Shown piece by piece: positions 1 through 12,922 of a DNA stretch of 64,000 bases. The notes under the pieces are model-generated. The model did not search any database and was not told the DNA's origin. It worked only from the letters and a program-made list of their open reading frames with translations. Made by a program: the position numbers and the translations under genes. Each line of letters opens with the position of its first letter. Position 1 is the stretch's first letter. This stretch comes from Phanerodontia chrysosporium (taxonomy: Eukaryota > Basidiomycota > Agaricomycetes > Polyporales > Phanerochaetaceae), in NCBI GenBank assembly GCA_001910725.1, contig MJGA01000014.1:806001-870000 (forward strand). Direction: 5' to 3'.

Positions 1-1850
1 CACTTACGGCGTATACTCCTTCAATCAGCCGCGGCCTGTAACTTGGACGAAGCTCATACGCGACCGCTGGGTGCTCGTGGCGTCCTCCGACGCGCAGACA
101 AGCTGTCTCTCGCTGTTTGAAATCGACGCCCTGTACTGCGGTGCCACAGATGCTGTCGCCTCCGCTTACTTCTCAGGGCCAATCGCGCATGGCGCAGTCG
201 AGACGACCGGGACTTCGGTGGTTATCGCGGTTGAGGTGCGCTCACGGTGCGTATTTCAGCTGCTCCTCATTGTCTTCTGCTTTGATATCAGTGCTCAGCA
301 TCTGCGTGTAGCACTCCAGGCATCGAGCTTCTTGGCCTGTGTGACGATGAAGACTCCACGCCGGCGATCTGCCGGCTTGCGACCCTGGCTGGGCTGGCGC
401 ATCTGAGAGCACTCCACGGGGATTATGTTGCCGCCGCGTCTTCCGACGGCGTGAGTATCCCGTCGGTGGCGGACTGGAAGACGGGGGCACGTGTGCGTCT
501 GGCGTCCCTACCGGACAGGAGCGTAAGTCGCTGGGTACGAGACGAGGTTTCACTGTTGATCATTCTACCGCAGGGTGGCTGTGTCTGTATGGCTATACAC
601 GACGATATCGCGGTCGCGCTATGGCCCTCTAGACTGTCACTCTTTCGACTCACACCCTGCCATGGCTGTCTACGCGCTACAATATTGCACAGCCAAACCA
701 CGAGCGAAGCCATCGACCAGAGCCTCATATGGTCTGCGGACGTCCGGTTCGCCACCGAGGACACTGATACGGGCGGGACGTCTGATAGTCTCCGCCTTCT
801 CGCGAGGTGCACATCGGGAATCTACCTGTTCAAGGTGCCTCTCGGCGAAGTGCGCGGCGCGCTCCAGCTAGGCTGGTCCATGCCGTATCTCCCGCCGTCG
901 GAAGTCCCGGCGTACGCCATGTTCCCGCGCTTTGACAGACACCCGTCGTCCATCTCCTTCCTCAGCTTTGGCACCACGGACGACAGACCGGTGATGCTGC
1001 AGCACGCCGAGTTCACGACGCGCTGGTGGACTACAAGTATGCTCTTCGGCCCCGAGTCGTTCAGGGTCTGCGACGCTGCGCTGCCAGCGCTGTACTACAT
1101 GCCGACGTACGACCTCGACGAAGCACTCGGCATCGCCGTGCTGGGCAACGGCTACGGCGAGCTCGCGCTCTGCGACCTCAGCCGCTCCCGTTTGCCTGCC
1201 CTCCGTCGATGCCTCGAGACGATCGCTCTCCCACATCGCCAGGAGAGCTGGGTGCGCATGCCCAAGGTACGCGTTCCGACACCAAGCATGCTCGCCACCA
1301 GCTGACATCCTTCCAGGAGCCAGTGCCCTGTGCCCTGTTCCAGCCGCACCCCTGCGACTGCACGTCCTTGCTCTCTCCGGACGAAGCGCTTCTGGAAATG
1401 TGGCGTGGGCATGCGCCCGCGGACGTGCCGGCCGGATACAGCGCCGACTGGGAGACAGAGAAGGAGGCCGGGATCTGGACGCGCTTCATGCCGCACGCGT
1501 GCTTCACTTTCGGCTGGCACCTCGAGCACGTGTACAAGGTCCTCGGCCAGCCGGTCCCGCTCTTCCGCAGGCCGGGCACGACGTTCTTCGCCGCGGGCGG
1601 CGTGTACTACGTGCTGCTCGAGGCAGACGAACGGCTGTTCGCCGCGCCGCCTGGCACGGCCTACGGGGACCTCGTCGCGATCGCGCAGGCGGGGCAGCCG
1701 GTCGAGAACACGCTCGCGCAGATGCCGAAGGACGGGATCATGCAGCTGTACGCGCTCGTCGTGGTGTACATGTGGACTGTCGAGAAGGAGCTGTTGGGTC
1801 GTGACTGCATGGAGGACCTGCGAGCGCGCATCGCGCAGCGCGGTCCTTGA
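1..1850 (+). CDS. F-box-type protein, C-terminal part (5' end outside window)
   Basis: Open reading enters from the left edge. Likely exons are 1-235, 292-1266 and 1317-1850 (stop), joined by introns 236-291 and 1267-1316 with GT/AG ends and matching phase. An optional in-frame intron lies at 523-573 (gtaagt...cag). The segments WKTG, a run around SIYLF-like strands, and a long C-terminal block with HLEHVYKVLG resemble C-terminal regions of the large Agaricomycete F-box protein families, which act as substrate adaptors of SCF ubiquitin ligases. The F-box itself would lie upstream of the window, so the family call rests on overall resemblance only. Confidence 0.5.
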
Positions 1851-2249
1851 GCCATTCGACTCTAGACGTGTCGTGATGGTTCCCATAAAGGCTGATATTG
1901 CGGCATGATAGCTCGTGAATCCAATGTACAAGATTCGTCACGAGGGAATGCAGATCTATGCAACCGCCTCGACATCCGAGTCTCTTGGGAGCGCTGCTGG
2001 GCCGGGGGCGGGCAACTCAAGGTAGAGGTCGTCACTCAGGACGGCTCCGACTCGCCATTGGAGCTCCTCTCCAAGTCCCACTCCAGTGCAGATTTCACGC
2101 ACCATCTGCTTGCTCGCTCACTGAACTATACACGCGGGCGCGCAGCCGTCGTGCTCAACGTGATCCCAGAGCTTGCATTGATACGCGAGATGTTTGTATA
2201 CAGCGATCGTGTACACAGAATACCACATAGGACCGCGAGTTGTGGACAG
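1851..2249. other. Gene-free stretch
   Basis: Tail-to-tail gap between the F-box-like gene and the minus-strand gene ending at 2250. No ORF with coding character seen; it should hold the two 3' UTRs. Confidence 0.5.
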
Positions 2250-3080
2250 TCAGTAGCTCACGCCTCCAATACCGGGATCTACAATGCGTTGGTACGGCTT
2301 TTGGCATGTACCTAGCTTGAGAGTGGCCGTAGAAGCACCAAGAGGTGTCAACCTCGGTTGCTCCAATACTGCTTTCCCCCAGATCTCCATATGCACTACA
2401 TTGGTTTGTGCGGGCTTCTGCAGAGTAACCGACAACTTGTACTGCGGTCCGAGCCCTCGGCGAATCGCTTTGTCTTGGTTTTCCGCGAAGGTCCACTTAG
2501 CAGTGTCGGTGTCGACACCCCTGCCGCAGACCTGCGAAAACGACTCGTGCTTATACCTCACACCACTCTGCCTCGTCGCCCCACCCGCAACTCCCAAGTG
2601 CCCATACCCAACTTTGGCCTTGACATTGTTCATGGCTCGGTGCTTCACATGCATCGTTGTCTTGTCGTCACGCAGGTCCTTGGGGAACAGGTCGGTGATC
2701 TTGAGCGTGGTGAGTTGATCCTCCTTGTAATACCTGAACTTGACGCATAGCTCGGCAGAGACGAAACGCGCCTGGAGGGTGACGTCAGGTCCGAACCCAA
2801 CGCCAAACGTCAGCGTCCCCGTCTGCACGTCCTCCGGGGTACGCGAGACCGTGACGTTGAAGTATGAGCTGCCCTCGTTCGCCCGACCAACTTGCCCGGA
2901 GGCCTCGAATCTGCAGCCAGGCTCGCGATCGAGGAATGGCTTGCGCCCCAGCAACAGTCGCAGCCAATGGGGAGGTCTGTCCTGATGTTCGCCGCTGCAC
3001 GGGACTGGGCCCGACTGCAGTAATGAGCTGTGAATCAAGATGCGATCAGGCACGACAAGGGTACACCTGCTAGGTAACAT
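2250..3080 (-). CDS. Hypothetical Agaricomycete-type protein
   Basis: A 276-residue open frame with convincing protein character: FNVTVSRTPEDV, LTFGVGFGPDVTLQARF, SGVRYKHES, KWTFAEN followed by a strand-rich tail with WGKAVLE. The same order of blocks occurs in unnamed proteins that are expanded in Agaricomycetes. I know no assigned function or domain name. Homologues usually begin further upstream, so the first about 45 residues here may be wrong and a 5' exon may lie between 3080 and 3400. It looks soluble and beta-rich. Confidence 0.55.
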   Translation of the reverse strand: MLPSRCTLVVPDRILIHSSLLQSGPVPCSGEHQDRPPHWLRLLLGRKPFLDREPGCRFEASGQVGRANEGSSYFNVTVSRTPEDVQTGTLTFGVGFGPDVTLQARFVSAELCVKFRYYKEDQLTTLKITDLFPKDLRDDKTTMHVKHRAMNNVKAKVGYGHLGVAGGATRQSGVRYKHESFSQVCGRGVDTDTAKWTFAENQDKAIRRGLGPQYKLSVTLQKPAQTNVVHMEIWGKAVLEQPRLTPLGASTATLKLGTCQKPYQRIVDPGIGGVSY

Positions 3081-6000
3081 ACTCGGTCAAAGTGCCTGCA
3101 TGTCCAACGCTATCATCAGCATCCATCGTCAGACGCATGTAGCTGAAATGGGACATACTAGGGACGAGTAAGAGCGATCACCATTCTCAGCCTCTCGATG
3201 CAATCCTGCCGGCGCTTCTTGCGCGAAGTCGAGCCTACTGCAGCACCTCCTAAAGGTGTGATCAGCCGCAAATCTTCGGAGGGAAAACGGCTGATCGTAC
3301 TGTTCTCTTTGTTCGGGATCGCTAGTCCTGGACGAGCAACAGCATCCGCAGGACGTGTTACAGTTAGACTGGCTAATTCTAGGCATGTCGCGTGAGTTCT
3401 TTCGAATCGCGTCTTGAATGAAAGTCTGCGAAGATAGAAAGAAGGAAAATCAACGTCTGGTGCTCACGAGCAAGCGAACGAGTCAATACGCATACCTCGA
3501 GGTCTAATCGACTTGACGGTTCACAGACGAGCGGTTTCGTGAGGTTCCTACTAAAGAGAAGTAGATGGCCGGGTCGCGGCTAGGCGAACCGTGAGCAGGC
3601 TTGCGTGACCCTGTATAGCATAGGCTATACGTACCTCATGGTAGCGTATAGACTGCGGTGCGTCCTATAAACCTATTCAGCATTCGCGTTCTGCATCACA
3701 ATCATAGTAGCACGAACCTCGATGCAACCAATCATGCAAAACTTCACGCGCTCGAACGCGTCAGACGCGGCAAGGACGTTGACAATCACGCCCATTGCAA
3801 CCGAGAGCGGGTAAAAATTGTCGATCAAGATTACTCCGACCCACTCATGGGCAGAGATCTTTACACGGAGATCCAGTGTGATGAGAGTTTTATTCCATGC
3901 CGAGGCGCGAGTTTGGGTGGGAAGGACTTACAACTTCATGCCATCTAGTGTCATCAGTGATGACCTGCAATGATTCGAACTTCGGACGGCAGGGTAAGGG
4001 CGTCGATCGTACAAGCGGGTATAGCTCAACTTACATCTGTTGGATCCTCAGTTGCTTGAGGCTCCACTACGTCTGATGGTGGTGTCACTACCGGCGTCGT
4101 GTCGCCTGGGATCTGCGCAGAGTCGATGAGTCTGCAACCAAGCAAGTTAGAGCCATTCAGAAGCTGTAGCTCCCGGATGAAGCATACGCGGTTGCAAACA
4201 AGCAATCCTCGAGCCATTGCTACAGCCCACGCTTCGTCAGTTCACATATTCCGGTTTCTATCTCTTGTGCTGGGCTTACGGTAAAGTTTCCGATGCTCTC
4301 CATAGTGCGGCTTCGCCACAGAGATAAGGCCTTGCCCCGATACGAGTAAGCGCATTCGGTGCGCTGTGTATTTGGATTGAACTGGGTCAACATCACAACG
4401 TTCATAACCTTTCAACACGCACGTAACGGAGGTGACTAGCTGCAGCGACGGACTAGTCGTTGTACCATATGATGAATGAAGGGTTGGAACAGGTAGCAGG
4501 ACAGACTGACCGGAACGTTCCTACAATCCCAGAACGCATAGCGCACATGACTGAACTCGGGTTTGAGGACGAGGCTTCCCACGGCGGACCAAACATCTGC
4601 GGAGGCCGCCGGTACTTTCGAAGTGTACCACCCCAGTACGATGTGCTTATGCTGGTGGGTCTAGCCATAGGTCATGCTGGTCAGTGTTATAGGCTAGACT
4701 GAGCATGTATCTTCAACACACCAGGCGTTCCAGATGGTGACTATCGACGACTCTGATGATCACAGGCTGACATACGATGGTTCAGTGCCACCGATAACGT
4801 ATAGATCGGGACGCCGCCATCGGACATACCTGCTTTCCGAGCCGCATCGAACGCATAATGCTCATAACCTTCTTCGATCTCGCAGCTTGCTCTGGACTAA
4901 CTTCTCGCCTATACAAGATGACTATCGTCAGTCAGTGAGGATGGCTTCATGCAAGATCACGACTCACAGGCAAAGTGAGACGCAGTCGCTGAGCCAGGTC
5001 TGCGAACGGGTTCGCTTCAGGTGTCGTGTATTGTCCATATCGATTCTTGACTCACTTTGAACGTGCGGAGATCCATATTCCCGATTATATAAGTCAGCAG
5101 ACGGCCTCCACAGAACACCCCAATGGCTGGACACTGGAAGCCATGGCATGAGTTATAAGGCATACTGGAAGATAACTTCCGAGTACTCGCCCCTGGACTA
5201 TCGATCATCTCGCGTGCACAGTACAATGGTTGTGGCTCTCCTGTACAGTCTATGCTCCCAAATTTTGCATGATTGAACGCATCGCTATCAGACGACGCAA
5301 CGGCCTCAAACACCCGTCGGAACACCAGGCAGATGCGACAGTTCTTGTAGTACAAGATGACGGTGAGACCGCTCCTAGAGATCTTCCCGGAGAATTAGTG
5401 CAGTGCGGTCTGGTGCAATTGTTACATGCTCACCGCTTGTTGGAATTGACCATAATCCGATATGGGCTCGATCGCGGACATCGTAGTGGCGGAGCAAGAG
5501 CTAAAGCACTGGGTGAAGTCGAGGGTGCGAGCGAGAACTAAACTATAGATATGCTAATTGATATCGTCGAGGTTTTAAAGCAAAAGACACGTGCCGGAGC
5601 TCCTAGGATTTCGGACTGCTCTCAACTCTACCGTAGCGGCAGGGCTTAGCTGCAGCAAGGCTACGGTGCGCAACACGCCGGAGCAGGCTTGCACAGCTCT
5701 CGACGGTTGGCAGGGTGCTTCGCAGCACCGTGGGACAAGTGCTGGCGGCCTTTGCACATAGCTATCTGCCATTCGCCCGGTATGTCCTGAGTCGCAGTGT
5801 GTGTTTACGCCCAAAAGAGGCGGAAATCGATCTTCCATTCCATGCTTTGGTGCTCGCAGCACGAAGCTAACGTGCGCGCACTTGTGGCGTGACAAGGTCT
5901 GAATCCTGTGTGCAGCATGAGCATCGATCTACACGTGAAGGAGCGATACAGACGTAGGTTTACCTCCTTTGCAGCTGCCAGGCCCGGAGGCCGTTCGAGC

Positions 6001-6529
6001 GCCAGAGCCGGAGGCCGTTTGAGCGCCAGAGCTTAAGTTATCATGAACACTTTGAGCACAGGGTTTGAATTGGAATGTGTCGCTCGCCCAAACAGAACCT
6101 CCTGTCATCTGGGGAGGTATGTCAGGGCGATTCTGATAGCCAGATGAGGCCCCTCAACGGCGCGGCATTTTGGCCGGGAGCGCTGTCGCCGAGTATCGAG
6201 ATTATCCGAGCAATGACACTTCAGCTGCTCTGCTTGGTGGTGTATTGACACTCTAAATAACGATGAAGGAGGCGCTGCAGTTTTGCACACCACGGATATC
6301 TTTATATAGGAGATTCGATCAGCGCGAGTCAGACCAACGCTAAAACAAACTTACAGTAACTGCTCGAGTAGCGACCCCTTAGTCGTTTCCAACGGCTGAC
6401 AGACAACTCCATAGTCAAGCATTTCTTGATATAGAAAGCTTACGCTACATGTGCCGACAAGTTCCAATTCCATACTGCATCTTTGCCATTACATCCTCTC
6501 TATCAATTAGGCAGCTTGTGCTTGCTAGA
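3081..6529. other. Long gene-poor stretch
   Basis: About 3.4 kb without a gene I can support. Only short unrelated ORFs are present on both strands. The least random is a minus frame at 5017-5355 (112 residues, cysteine-containing, KNCRICLVF near its start), but it has no recognisable family and no clear splice partners. It could hold decayed gene remnants. A short 24-bp tandem duplication is at 5984-6031. Confidence 0.5.
5984..6031. repeat. 24-bp tandem duplication
   Basis: Two adjacent 24-nt units (5984-6007 and 6008-6031), starting CCGGAGGCCGTT and ending GCGCCAGAG, differ at one position (C versus T). No coding role seen. Confidence 0.85.
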
Positions 6530-9133
6530 TCACTCGCTCTGCACCTCAACATAGTTTGCTAAACGACGATGTCAGCATCTCGTTCTCTAACGTTATCATG
6601 AAGACGTACCAGGGAAAAGCCCGACGTTGCCATGCGCATCCTTGCCCTGCCACCACTCGTCTGAGACGGCCTCAATCTCGACAATGCGGTCACCCTCGCG
6701 GAAGGACAGCTCATTGTCCTCTGCTGCCTCGTAGCTGCACGTACGTCGTGTCAGCGACCAAGGCTAGTACCATCAAACATGGAATCCAACGTACTCATAC
6801 AGGGCCACGGCGACGACGCCTTCGTCTGCAGGCGCAGCTGCCGGAGGCGGCGGCGGCGGCGGCGGGGGAGGGGGAACTGGAGCCGCGGGCTCGGCTGCGA
6901 CAGCCGGAGGCTACATTGACGACACATTAGCAGGAAATTCACTGAATCTGCGAATAGCGTAAACGCACCGGTGGTGGCGGAGGCGGAGGCGGAGGTGGAG
7001 GCGACGGCGAGCGCGGGGGCTCCTCGGGCACTTCAACGCTCTCTACGACCTCGACATAGTTCGCTAACAACAGTCTCAGGACGCGCTGAAGGGTACCTAG
7101 AGTTAAGATAGACATACCAGGGAAGAGACCGCTCTTCGCGCCGCCTTGGCCGACACCTTGCCACCAGCCCTCGTCGATCTGCTCGATCTGCTCAATGAGC
7201 TCGCCCTCGACGAGCGACATCTCGTTATCTTCCTGGGCCTGTGGAAAATGTGCCATCAGCCTCCTTCGTCTACGGCCGATGAGCAATTGACGCACCTCGT
7301 ACTCGAACTGCACGATCGCGCACACGCCCTTGCCATGCACAGGTCCTGTCGCAGCCGCCGCGGTTCAGATTCGGGCTCTGGCTGTAGTTCAGGTTCAGGC
7401 TCGGGCGCATGGAATGACGCGGCTGGGGCAGGCGGCGGGGCTGGTGTCTAGGATTAGCGAAGTTTCCCTCAACGAGGAGCATTTACATACTGGGGGTGGA
7501 GGCGGAGGCGGAGGCGGAGCTGCAGCCTCGAATTCGGGTTCAGGCTCGGCAGCTGGCGGCGGAGGAGGTGGAGGTGGGGGAGGTGGTACTGCAGCCTCGA
7601 CCACAGGAACGCTCGGGCGCGTCGCCATTGGAGGAGCGGGAGGAGGGGGAGGCTGCCACAAATGTCAGTTGGTGCCTCCCGTGACGGGGCATGGAAGGGG
7701 CCTGTACGCACCGGGACATAAGGCTCCTCCTCAGGTTCAGGCTCGGGGGCAGCTGCCGGAGGTGGGGGTGGAGGAGGCACCCCGCCAAAGGAACGTGGGG
7801 CCGTAACCGGGGTTGTGGCAGGCTTGAAGGATGCTGCTTTACTGCGAGCCTCCTCCTCTTCGGCCTGCTTCTTCGCCAGTGCCTGACGCTCGCTCCAAGT
7901 GAGCTTCTTGCTTCCGCCTACAATACATTAGTAACTCGGAGAGGGATCCTGACCCATGATACATACCTGAAGCAGCAGACCTAGCATGCGACTCCTCAGA
8001 GGCAGCCTCGGCCTGACGTGCAGCGAACGGGTTGACGAGCTTCTTAGGCTGCAACTTGATCGGAGTGTAAGCAGTGCCGACTGGACCGATACGATCCTCT
8101 TCCTCAGGCTTAGTGGGCACGTTTGACACTGGCGGTGGTGGTGGAGGGCGGCGGCGGCGGCGGGCTGATCGTCGCGTCGTCAGTACGCAGCCAGGGGCGA
8201 TAGCAAGGGGCGTACCGCAGGTGTGGGTCTACCACTCATCGTTACAACAGGGGGCCTTGTCGCAGCGGGAGGCGGTGGAGGCTTGCTGACAGAAGGCGCG
8301 TCCCAGGCGTCGTCCGGAGCGGGAACCCTTCCTCCACCGACGACGGGAGCCCTGCCAAACCCGGGTGCTGGAGAAGCTGCCATAACAGTCGGCCGCGGTG
8401 CGCTTGGAGGAGGGGGTGGACGCGATGCAGCAGGTGGTGCCGGAGAGGCAGCGGGCGCCGCCGACCGGCGCATCGCGTTGATGTCTGGGCTACCTACGGG
8501 GACGTAGTTGGTGCCCACCCGTGCGATCGGCTCAAACCTGCGCGGTGCCTCCTTGTGCGCAGAGTACTTTGCTCCAGAAGATGATTCAACCTTCTTCATG
8601 ATGACCGCTGGGGATACATCGGCCTGGCGCGCTGCGATGAGGAGAGAGCTGCGCAGCAGGGGATAGTACGCACCTCGTTCCGCGCGCTGATAACGACGTG
8701 CGTGCCGCGGAGAAAGTTGGCGACGGCGGTCGAATGGCTGTAGAAGAGGCCCTTGCGAGCCTCTGGCACGCCATCGCCGCACCAATTGATCTGAACGAAC
8801 TTGGGAAGCTCGCTCTGGGGGGAAGGCTCAGTGACGCGTCCGCTACGGCGACACTGAGCAGCTTACGTTGGGATCCTTGACTCGCACAAACGCGTACTGC
8901 ATCCTGCACGGCAAATGAGCGTCGAGAAATGCACCAAGGACGGCGACTACGCACCTAGCATCCGAAAACTCTTCTTCGAGCTCCTCCAGTCCTCCGCTGC
9001 CTGTAGCCTGTACCTTCAGGTCATTCGTCCCCTTCTCGTACGTGAACAACGCCCAGTCTATTCCTCTGGAGTTCAAGACATCCTGATAGGCTTGTAGTAT
9101 TTCTCGGCTGGATAGATTGACTTGGAGAGACAT
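6530..9133 (-). CDS. ABP1: Actin-binding protein Abp1 (drebrin-like)
   Basis: Abp1 binds F-actin at endocytic patches and links it to proline-rich and SH3 partners. The start at 9133 opens an ADF-homology domain (LSSREILQAYQDVLNSRG, then MQYAFVRVKDPN, FVQINWCGDGVP, and ADVSPAVIMKKV with SSGAKYS). A conserved RVGTNYVPVGSPDI follows, then several long polyproline tracts. Two SH3 domains come last (ACAIVQFEYE...EDNEMSL...DEGWWQG...LFPANYVEV and VAVALYEY...EDNELSFREGD...DEWWQG...GLFPANYVE), ending ANYVEVQSE. About ten short introns; clear ones are 8904-8954, 8815-8866 and 8624-8673. Some internal exon edges in the proline-rich part are uncertain. The architecture ADF-H, proline-rich, SH3, SH3 is that of fungal Abp1. 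Confidence 0.92.
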
Positions 9134-9392
9134 TCAGATGGTGGTAGCGTGCAGACGTTTCAGAGCCCGGGGCGATGTCACCAAGGTGATCATTACGTCG
9201 TGTTCCCACGGTCAGTGCAAAGCTTACCGACTTCAGTTCCCACGATCAATGGCCATTTACTCCGCATTTCCGACCCGAAGGTCCGAACCTGCACTCTATC
9301 CGAATCGTTATAATCCCCCGTCCTCCCTTACGACCCCTCTAGAGATATAGAACTACTCTACACCTCTTATACCACGTCTCAGCGTACACCAT

Positions 9393-10690
9393 ATGTCTTC
9401 CCAAGATGCCAACGACCGAGGTGGGTCCAATCTACGCTCATGCCCCGTGTCTTGTGCTGGCAGGCTTCGGGAACTCACTCTTTCGAACACCAGTCCAACT
9501 TGATCCTCGCATAGACCTCTTCGCCGGGTCTGTAGCTGGTGCGTGCTTTGGTATCTATACTATCTTCCGCACCGCCTGACGAACTCCGATGCATGCTCAG
9601 GGATAGCTGCTTTAATCGTAGGCTTTCCTTTCGACACGGGTCAGTGGACGGCCGCCAACTGATCTCGGTAGGGCTCACATCGCTGCTAGTCAAGGTACGA
9701 TTACAGAGCCCAGACGTAGCGTCAAGATACCGTTCCGTGCTCCATGCTTTCACCACCATAGTCCGCGAGGAGCGGGTACGGGGACTGTTCCGCGGAATCA
9801 CTTCGCCATTGGTGCGTGTCCAGATTTATCCAGAGGATCATGCAGCTGAACAGAGCCCCGCAGCTAACGATGGCGCCATTAAACGGCGTAGTTTTTGCAT
9901 CGTATCGGTTCCTCCTCAAGTTGCAGCTCGATAAGCCCGACGTTAAGCCCACTCTAACGCAAGTCACGTTCGCTGGTATGGGATGCGGTCTCCTTGCCTC
10001 GTACGTCCGGCTCCGTCCTGTTAGCTCAAAGTGCTGACATATCCCGCTTCTTGCTTTCGCCGCCATTTCACTACCAGCATCGTCACGTCTCCGACCGAAC
10101 TCATAAAGATCCAACAGCAAACCATGATCGTTCCCAAGTCAGGCATCGCGCCCACCGTGAAGGACGTTGCTCTCCAGATCTATCGGACGCGTGGCATCCG
10201 CGGGCTCTTTCGCGGTCTGGTACCAACGGGAATCCGGGAGATGGGCTATGGCGCGTACTTCGGGGTCTACGAGGGCACGCTCATGTTGTGCTCGCAGCTG
10301 TCCGCGCGCACGCACATTGAACCGCGCAAGCCGGGCTCGGAGGGCGTCGTCTCGCAGGAGCCGCACTCGTACTGGGCGCTGCTCCTCGCGGGCGGGTTGG
10401 CGGGCCCGCGAGCTGGATCGTCACCTTCCCATTCGATGTCATCAAGACGCGTGTGCAGTCCGTCGTCGCGCCGGCAAGAGACCACCCATATCGCTCTGTG
10501 CTGTCGACGATCGTCAACTCGTACAGGCAGGAGGGCCCCGGCGTGTTTTTCCGCGGTCTACAGCCGACACTGATACGGTGCGTCCTCTCAAGTGTATCTA
10601 GATCGGTATGCTCACCTGCTCAACAGGGCGATTCCTGTGAATATGGTGACTTTCGCCACCTTCGAGACCGTCGTTCGTGCCATGACGTGA
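9393..10690 (+). CDS. Mitochondrial carrier (SLC25) with an internal frame break
   Basis: An inner-membrane solute transporter. Exons are 9393-9420, 9464-9538, 9601-9639, 9690 to about 9800, then three more. All three tandem repeats show the signature: PFDTVKVRLQ, SPTELIKIQQQ and PFDVIKTRVQ, each followed by RGLFRG- or FFRGL-type loops. The second signature resembles carnitine/ornithine or amino-acid type carriers, but the substrate cannot be fixed from this. Between LLLAGGLAG and ASWIVTFPFDV the frame changes with no room for an intron; one base is missing in the C run 10405-10407. This could be a sequence error or a real pseudogene. Ends with VNMVTFATFETVVRAMT. Confidence 0.85.
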
Positions 10691-10782
10691 TACTCCCGGT
10701 GCACCGACTTTTTCCAGCTGTGTTCGTGCCTCACACCCGTCATTACTAGCAATTGTATCAATACCCGATCATAATGCACACT

Positions 10783-11424
10783 TCATTCTATGCATTCCAC
10801 GTCGTACTTTGAAGAATTTCCGCTGCCATTGCGTCGAACTTCCACCAATGCCCGGTCTGCTCTCCCACAGCCAAGGTAGGGTGCCAATACGTTGTAGGTC
10901 TCCAGCATAAAACGGACACGGATCCCCGGGACTTTGCTCACGGCGGCTGTCCATCTGTTCCATCGGATTGTTTTCGCTGTCGTGAACGTTCCTTTCACCC
11001 ACCCGCAGTCGGACGCGATGTCAGGTCTGTTAATCTCCTCGACGAGGGCTGGAGTACGTACCCAGGCAGAATCGCTCCGAGTTCCACACATGGCTCATCC
11101 TTGCCTCAGAGTTCTCGTTCAAAATGAGCGCATGAAGACTCCCGACCAGTCTACGACGCTTGCTAACGCGTCCGAAGGCAGTTCATAACACGTGACATCT
11201 CCCGATTTCCTACTTCCATCTACTGGTATATGCTCGCAGTCCGAAAGAACTCTCTCAGCTCTCATGCTAAGACACACAGGCTGCTTTTGACAGACAGCCT
11301 GGCTTCTGTCAGGTCGCCGAGTCGCAGGACAGGTAGATAAAGCCGTGAAGCTGAGCTGGACGAAGCGGCCAACGGTCTCGCACGAGCACCGACGCTCTAC
11401 CATCCAAGATGGCAGACTGCGCAT
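10783..11424 (-). CDS. Hypothetical protein, tentative two-exon model
   Basis: Reading minus from about 11424, the frame gives GDVTCYELPSDALASVVDW, then, after an apparent one-base frame break near 11130, ILNENSEARMSHVWNSERFCLGT. A short intron (gtactccag...taacag) joins it in phase to SDCGWVKGTFTTAKTIRW and RFMLETYNVLAPYLGCG. The amino-acid makeup looks coding but I recognise no family. Start uncertain. It runs divergently from the DUF6533 gene 100 bp away. Confidence 0.35.
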
Positions 11425-11522
11425 TTGTTATCCCCACTCAGAACACCTCACCGTAGGCACTCCAGTATTTGTCACACTCGCATCGTCCTCATCTTGACTT
11501 AGAATATTTGTAAACTGCACCA

Positions 11523-12922
11523 ATGTCGTCACCACTGGTCGGTACCCCGTCTACGCTTTGCAAGACTAACGGGCTTATCTACGTACCGCAAGCACTTGTT
11601 GTCTACGAGCACATCATTACGTTCTCCCAGGAAGTCGAGGTCATCTGGAAGCGAAAGCGCACCTTGCCTACAGCTCTGTTCCTCCTCAACCGCTACAACA
11701 TCTTGATCAACGTGATCATGGTAGTACTGACTTGTATTTTTTTCCAGAGCAATGCTTCCGCGGTGCGTCATCATCTAGTACTTCATACACGGATGTCACT
11801 GAATTGATCGCCTTAACAGACGTGAGTGGTCCATCCAGACGCGGCTCGAATTGCCTTGCAACCCGTCTGACCGCAGCGCCTTTGGATGATAGCATTCCAA
11901 CTATGACCATCCTACTCGACATCTCGTCTGTCCTCACATTCTTCCTGACAGCTGGTACGTTACCGAACGCATACCTAGAGAGGTTAATTGACTGCTTGAC
12001 ATGTAGCGTTTACTGCACTTCGGGTGTATGCGCTTTGGTCGGGGGACAGCCGACTGTTCTTTGCGATCTTCACTTTGTCTCTTGCCCCGGCCATTATTAG
12101 CCTGGTACGTCCGGTCTCGCTTACCAATAAAGCGTACACATTTCTGAAAATCAGGTTCCCAGATCTGCCTCGCACTGTTATTGCATGCTGGCGATACGGT
12201 AGTGCCAGCATTTGTTGGAGTATCTCCTGGATGTGAGCTCAGGCGGTCGATCGATCCAGAATTGCAGAAGCGGTGAGTACAGTGTTACCCTGCTATACGA
12301 GCTTCCCTCGACAAGACAATATCTAGACGTCAGTGTTTCCGGCTTATTTCTGCTAGTATGTTTTGTAACGAGACGAGCTGCGGCTATAGTTGCATTGGCA
12401 TCCCAGCTTCCCAGTGTAGTCTCAGACGCACTTGTCGTGATCCTTACATGGATCAAGACCTTGGACCAATTTCGAGCCACGCGACGAATGCACCTGAAGA
12501 CTTCGCTCAATAACCTCATCCTACGCGACGGAACTATCTACTTCCTGTACGCATCTCCCAACCTCCATTTCTTCCGGGATCCTGAACGGCGTTGCAGCGT
12601 TCTCCTAGCTGTGCACGTGCTCCAGATCATCGCCTTCCGTTCATTCTGCCTCGCACACATCTCATACGTGTACGTCCCGCAGTCTGCGCCCCATTCATGA
12701 GCTCATCACCACCGCAGGCTGTCGTCAATCCTCGTGTCGCGCTTTCTGCTCAACTTGCGGCAAGCCGACAAGCCTCCGACCACGAAGAACACCAGCAGGT
12801 GGCTGTCGAACATATGCTTTGCTGACATTCAGGGCAACTTGGCAGAGCCTCTGGTGCTCCCCGGCGACGTCCTTGAGGATGAAAGCGATGCAATAATCCT
12901 CTGCTCGGCAGACGAGGGGTGA
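11523..12922 (+). CDS. DUF6533 family multi-pass membrane protein (copy 1)
   Basis: Starts MSSPLVGTP; the DUF6533 block follows (ALVVYEHIITFSQEVEVIW, LFLLNRYNILINVIMV). Later exons give TILLDISSVLTFFLTA, FTALRVYALWSGDSRLFFAIFTL, ASQLPSVVSDALVVILTWIKT and LRDGTIYFL, then the cytosolic tail SSILVSRFLLNLRQAD ending at the stop at 12922. Hydrophobic segments spaced this way fit the seven-helix topology usual for this Agaricomycete family, whose function is unknown. Five or so introns of about 50-60 nt; exact edges not all fixed. A paralogue lies 3.6 kb downstream in the same orientation. Confidence 0.8.

Noticed and set aside
3955..4010. GATTCGAAC resembling a tRNA T-loop
   Set aside because: No acceptor stem, D-arm or anticodon arm can be placed around it on either strand.
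7330..8507. Glycine-rich plus-strand ORFs
   Set aside because: Reverse-strand shadows of the Abp1 polyproline tracts.
10400..10415. Very short intron to explain the carrier frame change
   Set aside because: No GT/AG pair fits; only a 1-2 nt shift is needed, so an indel is the better reading.
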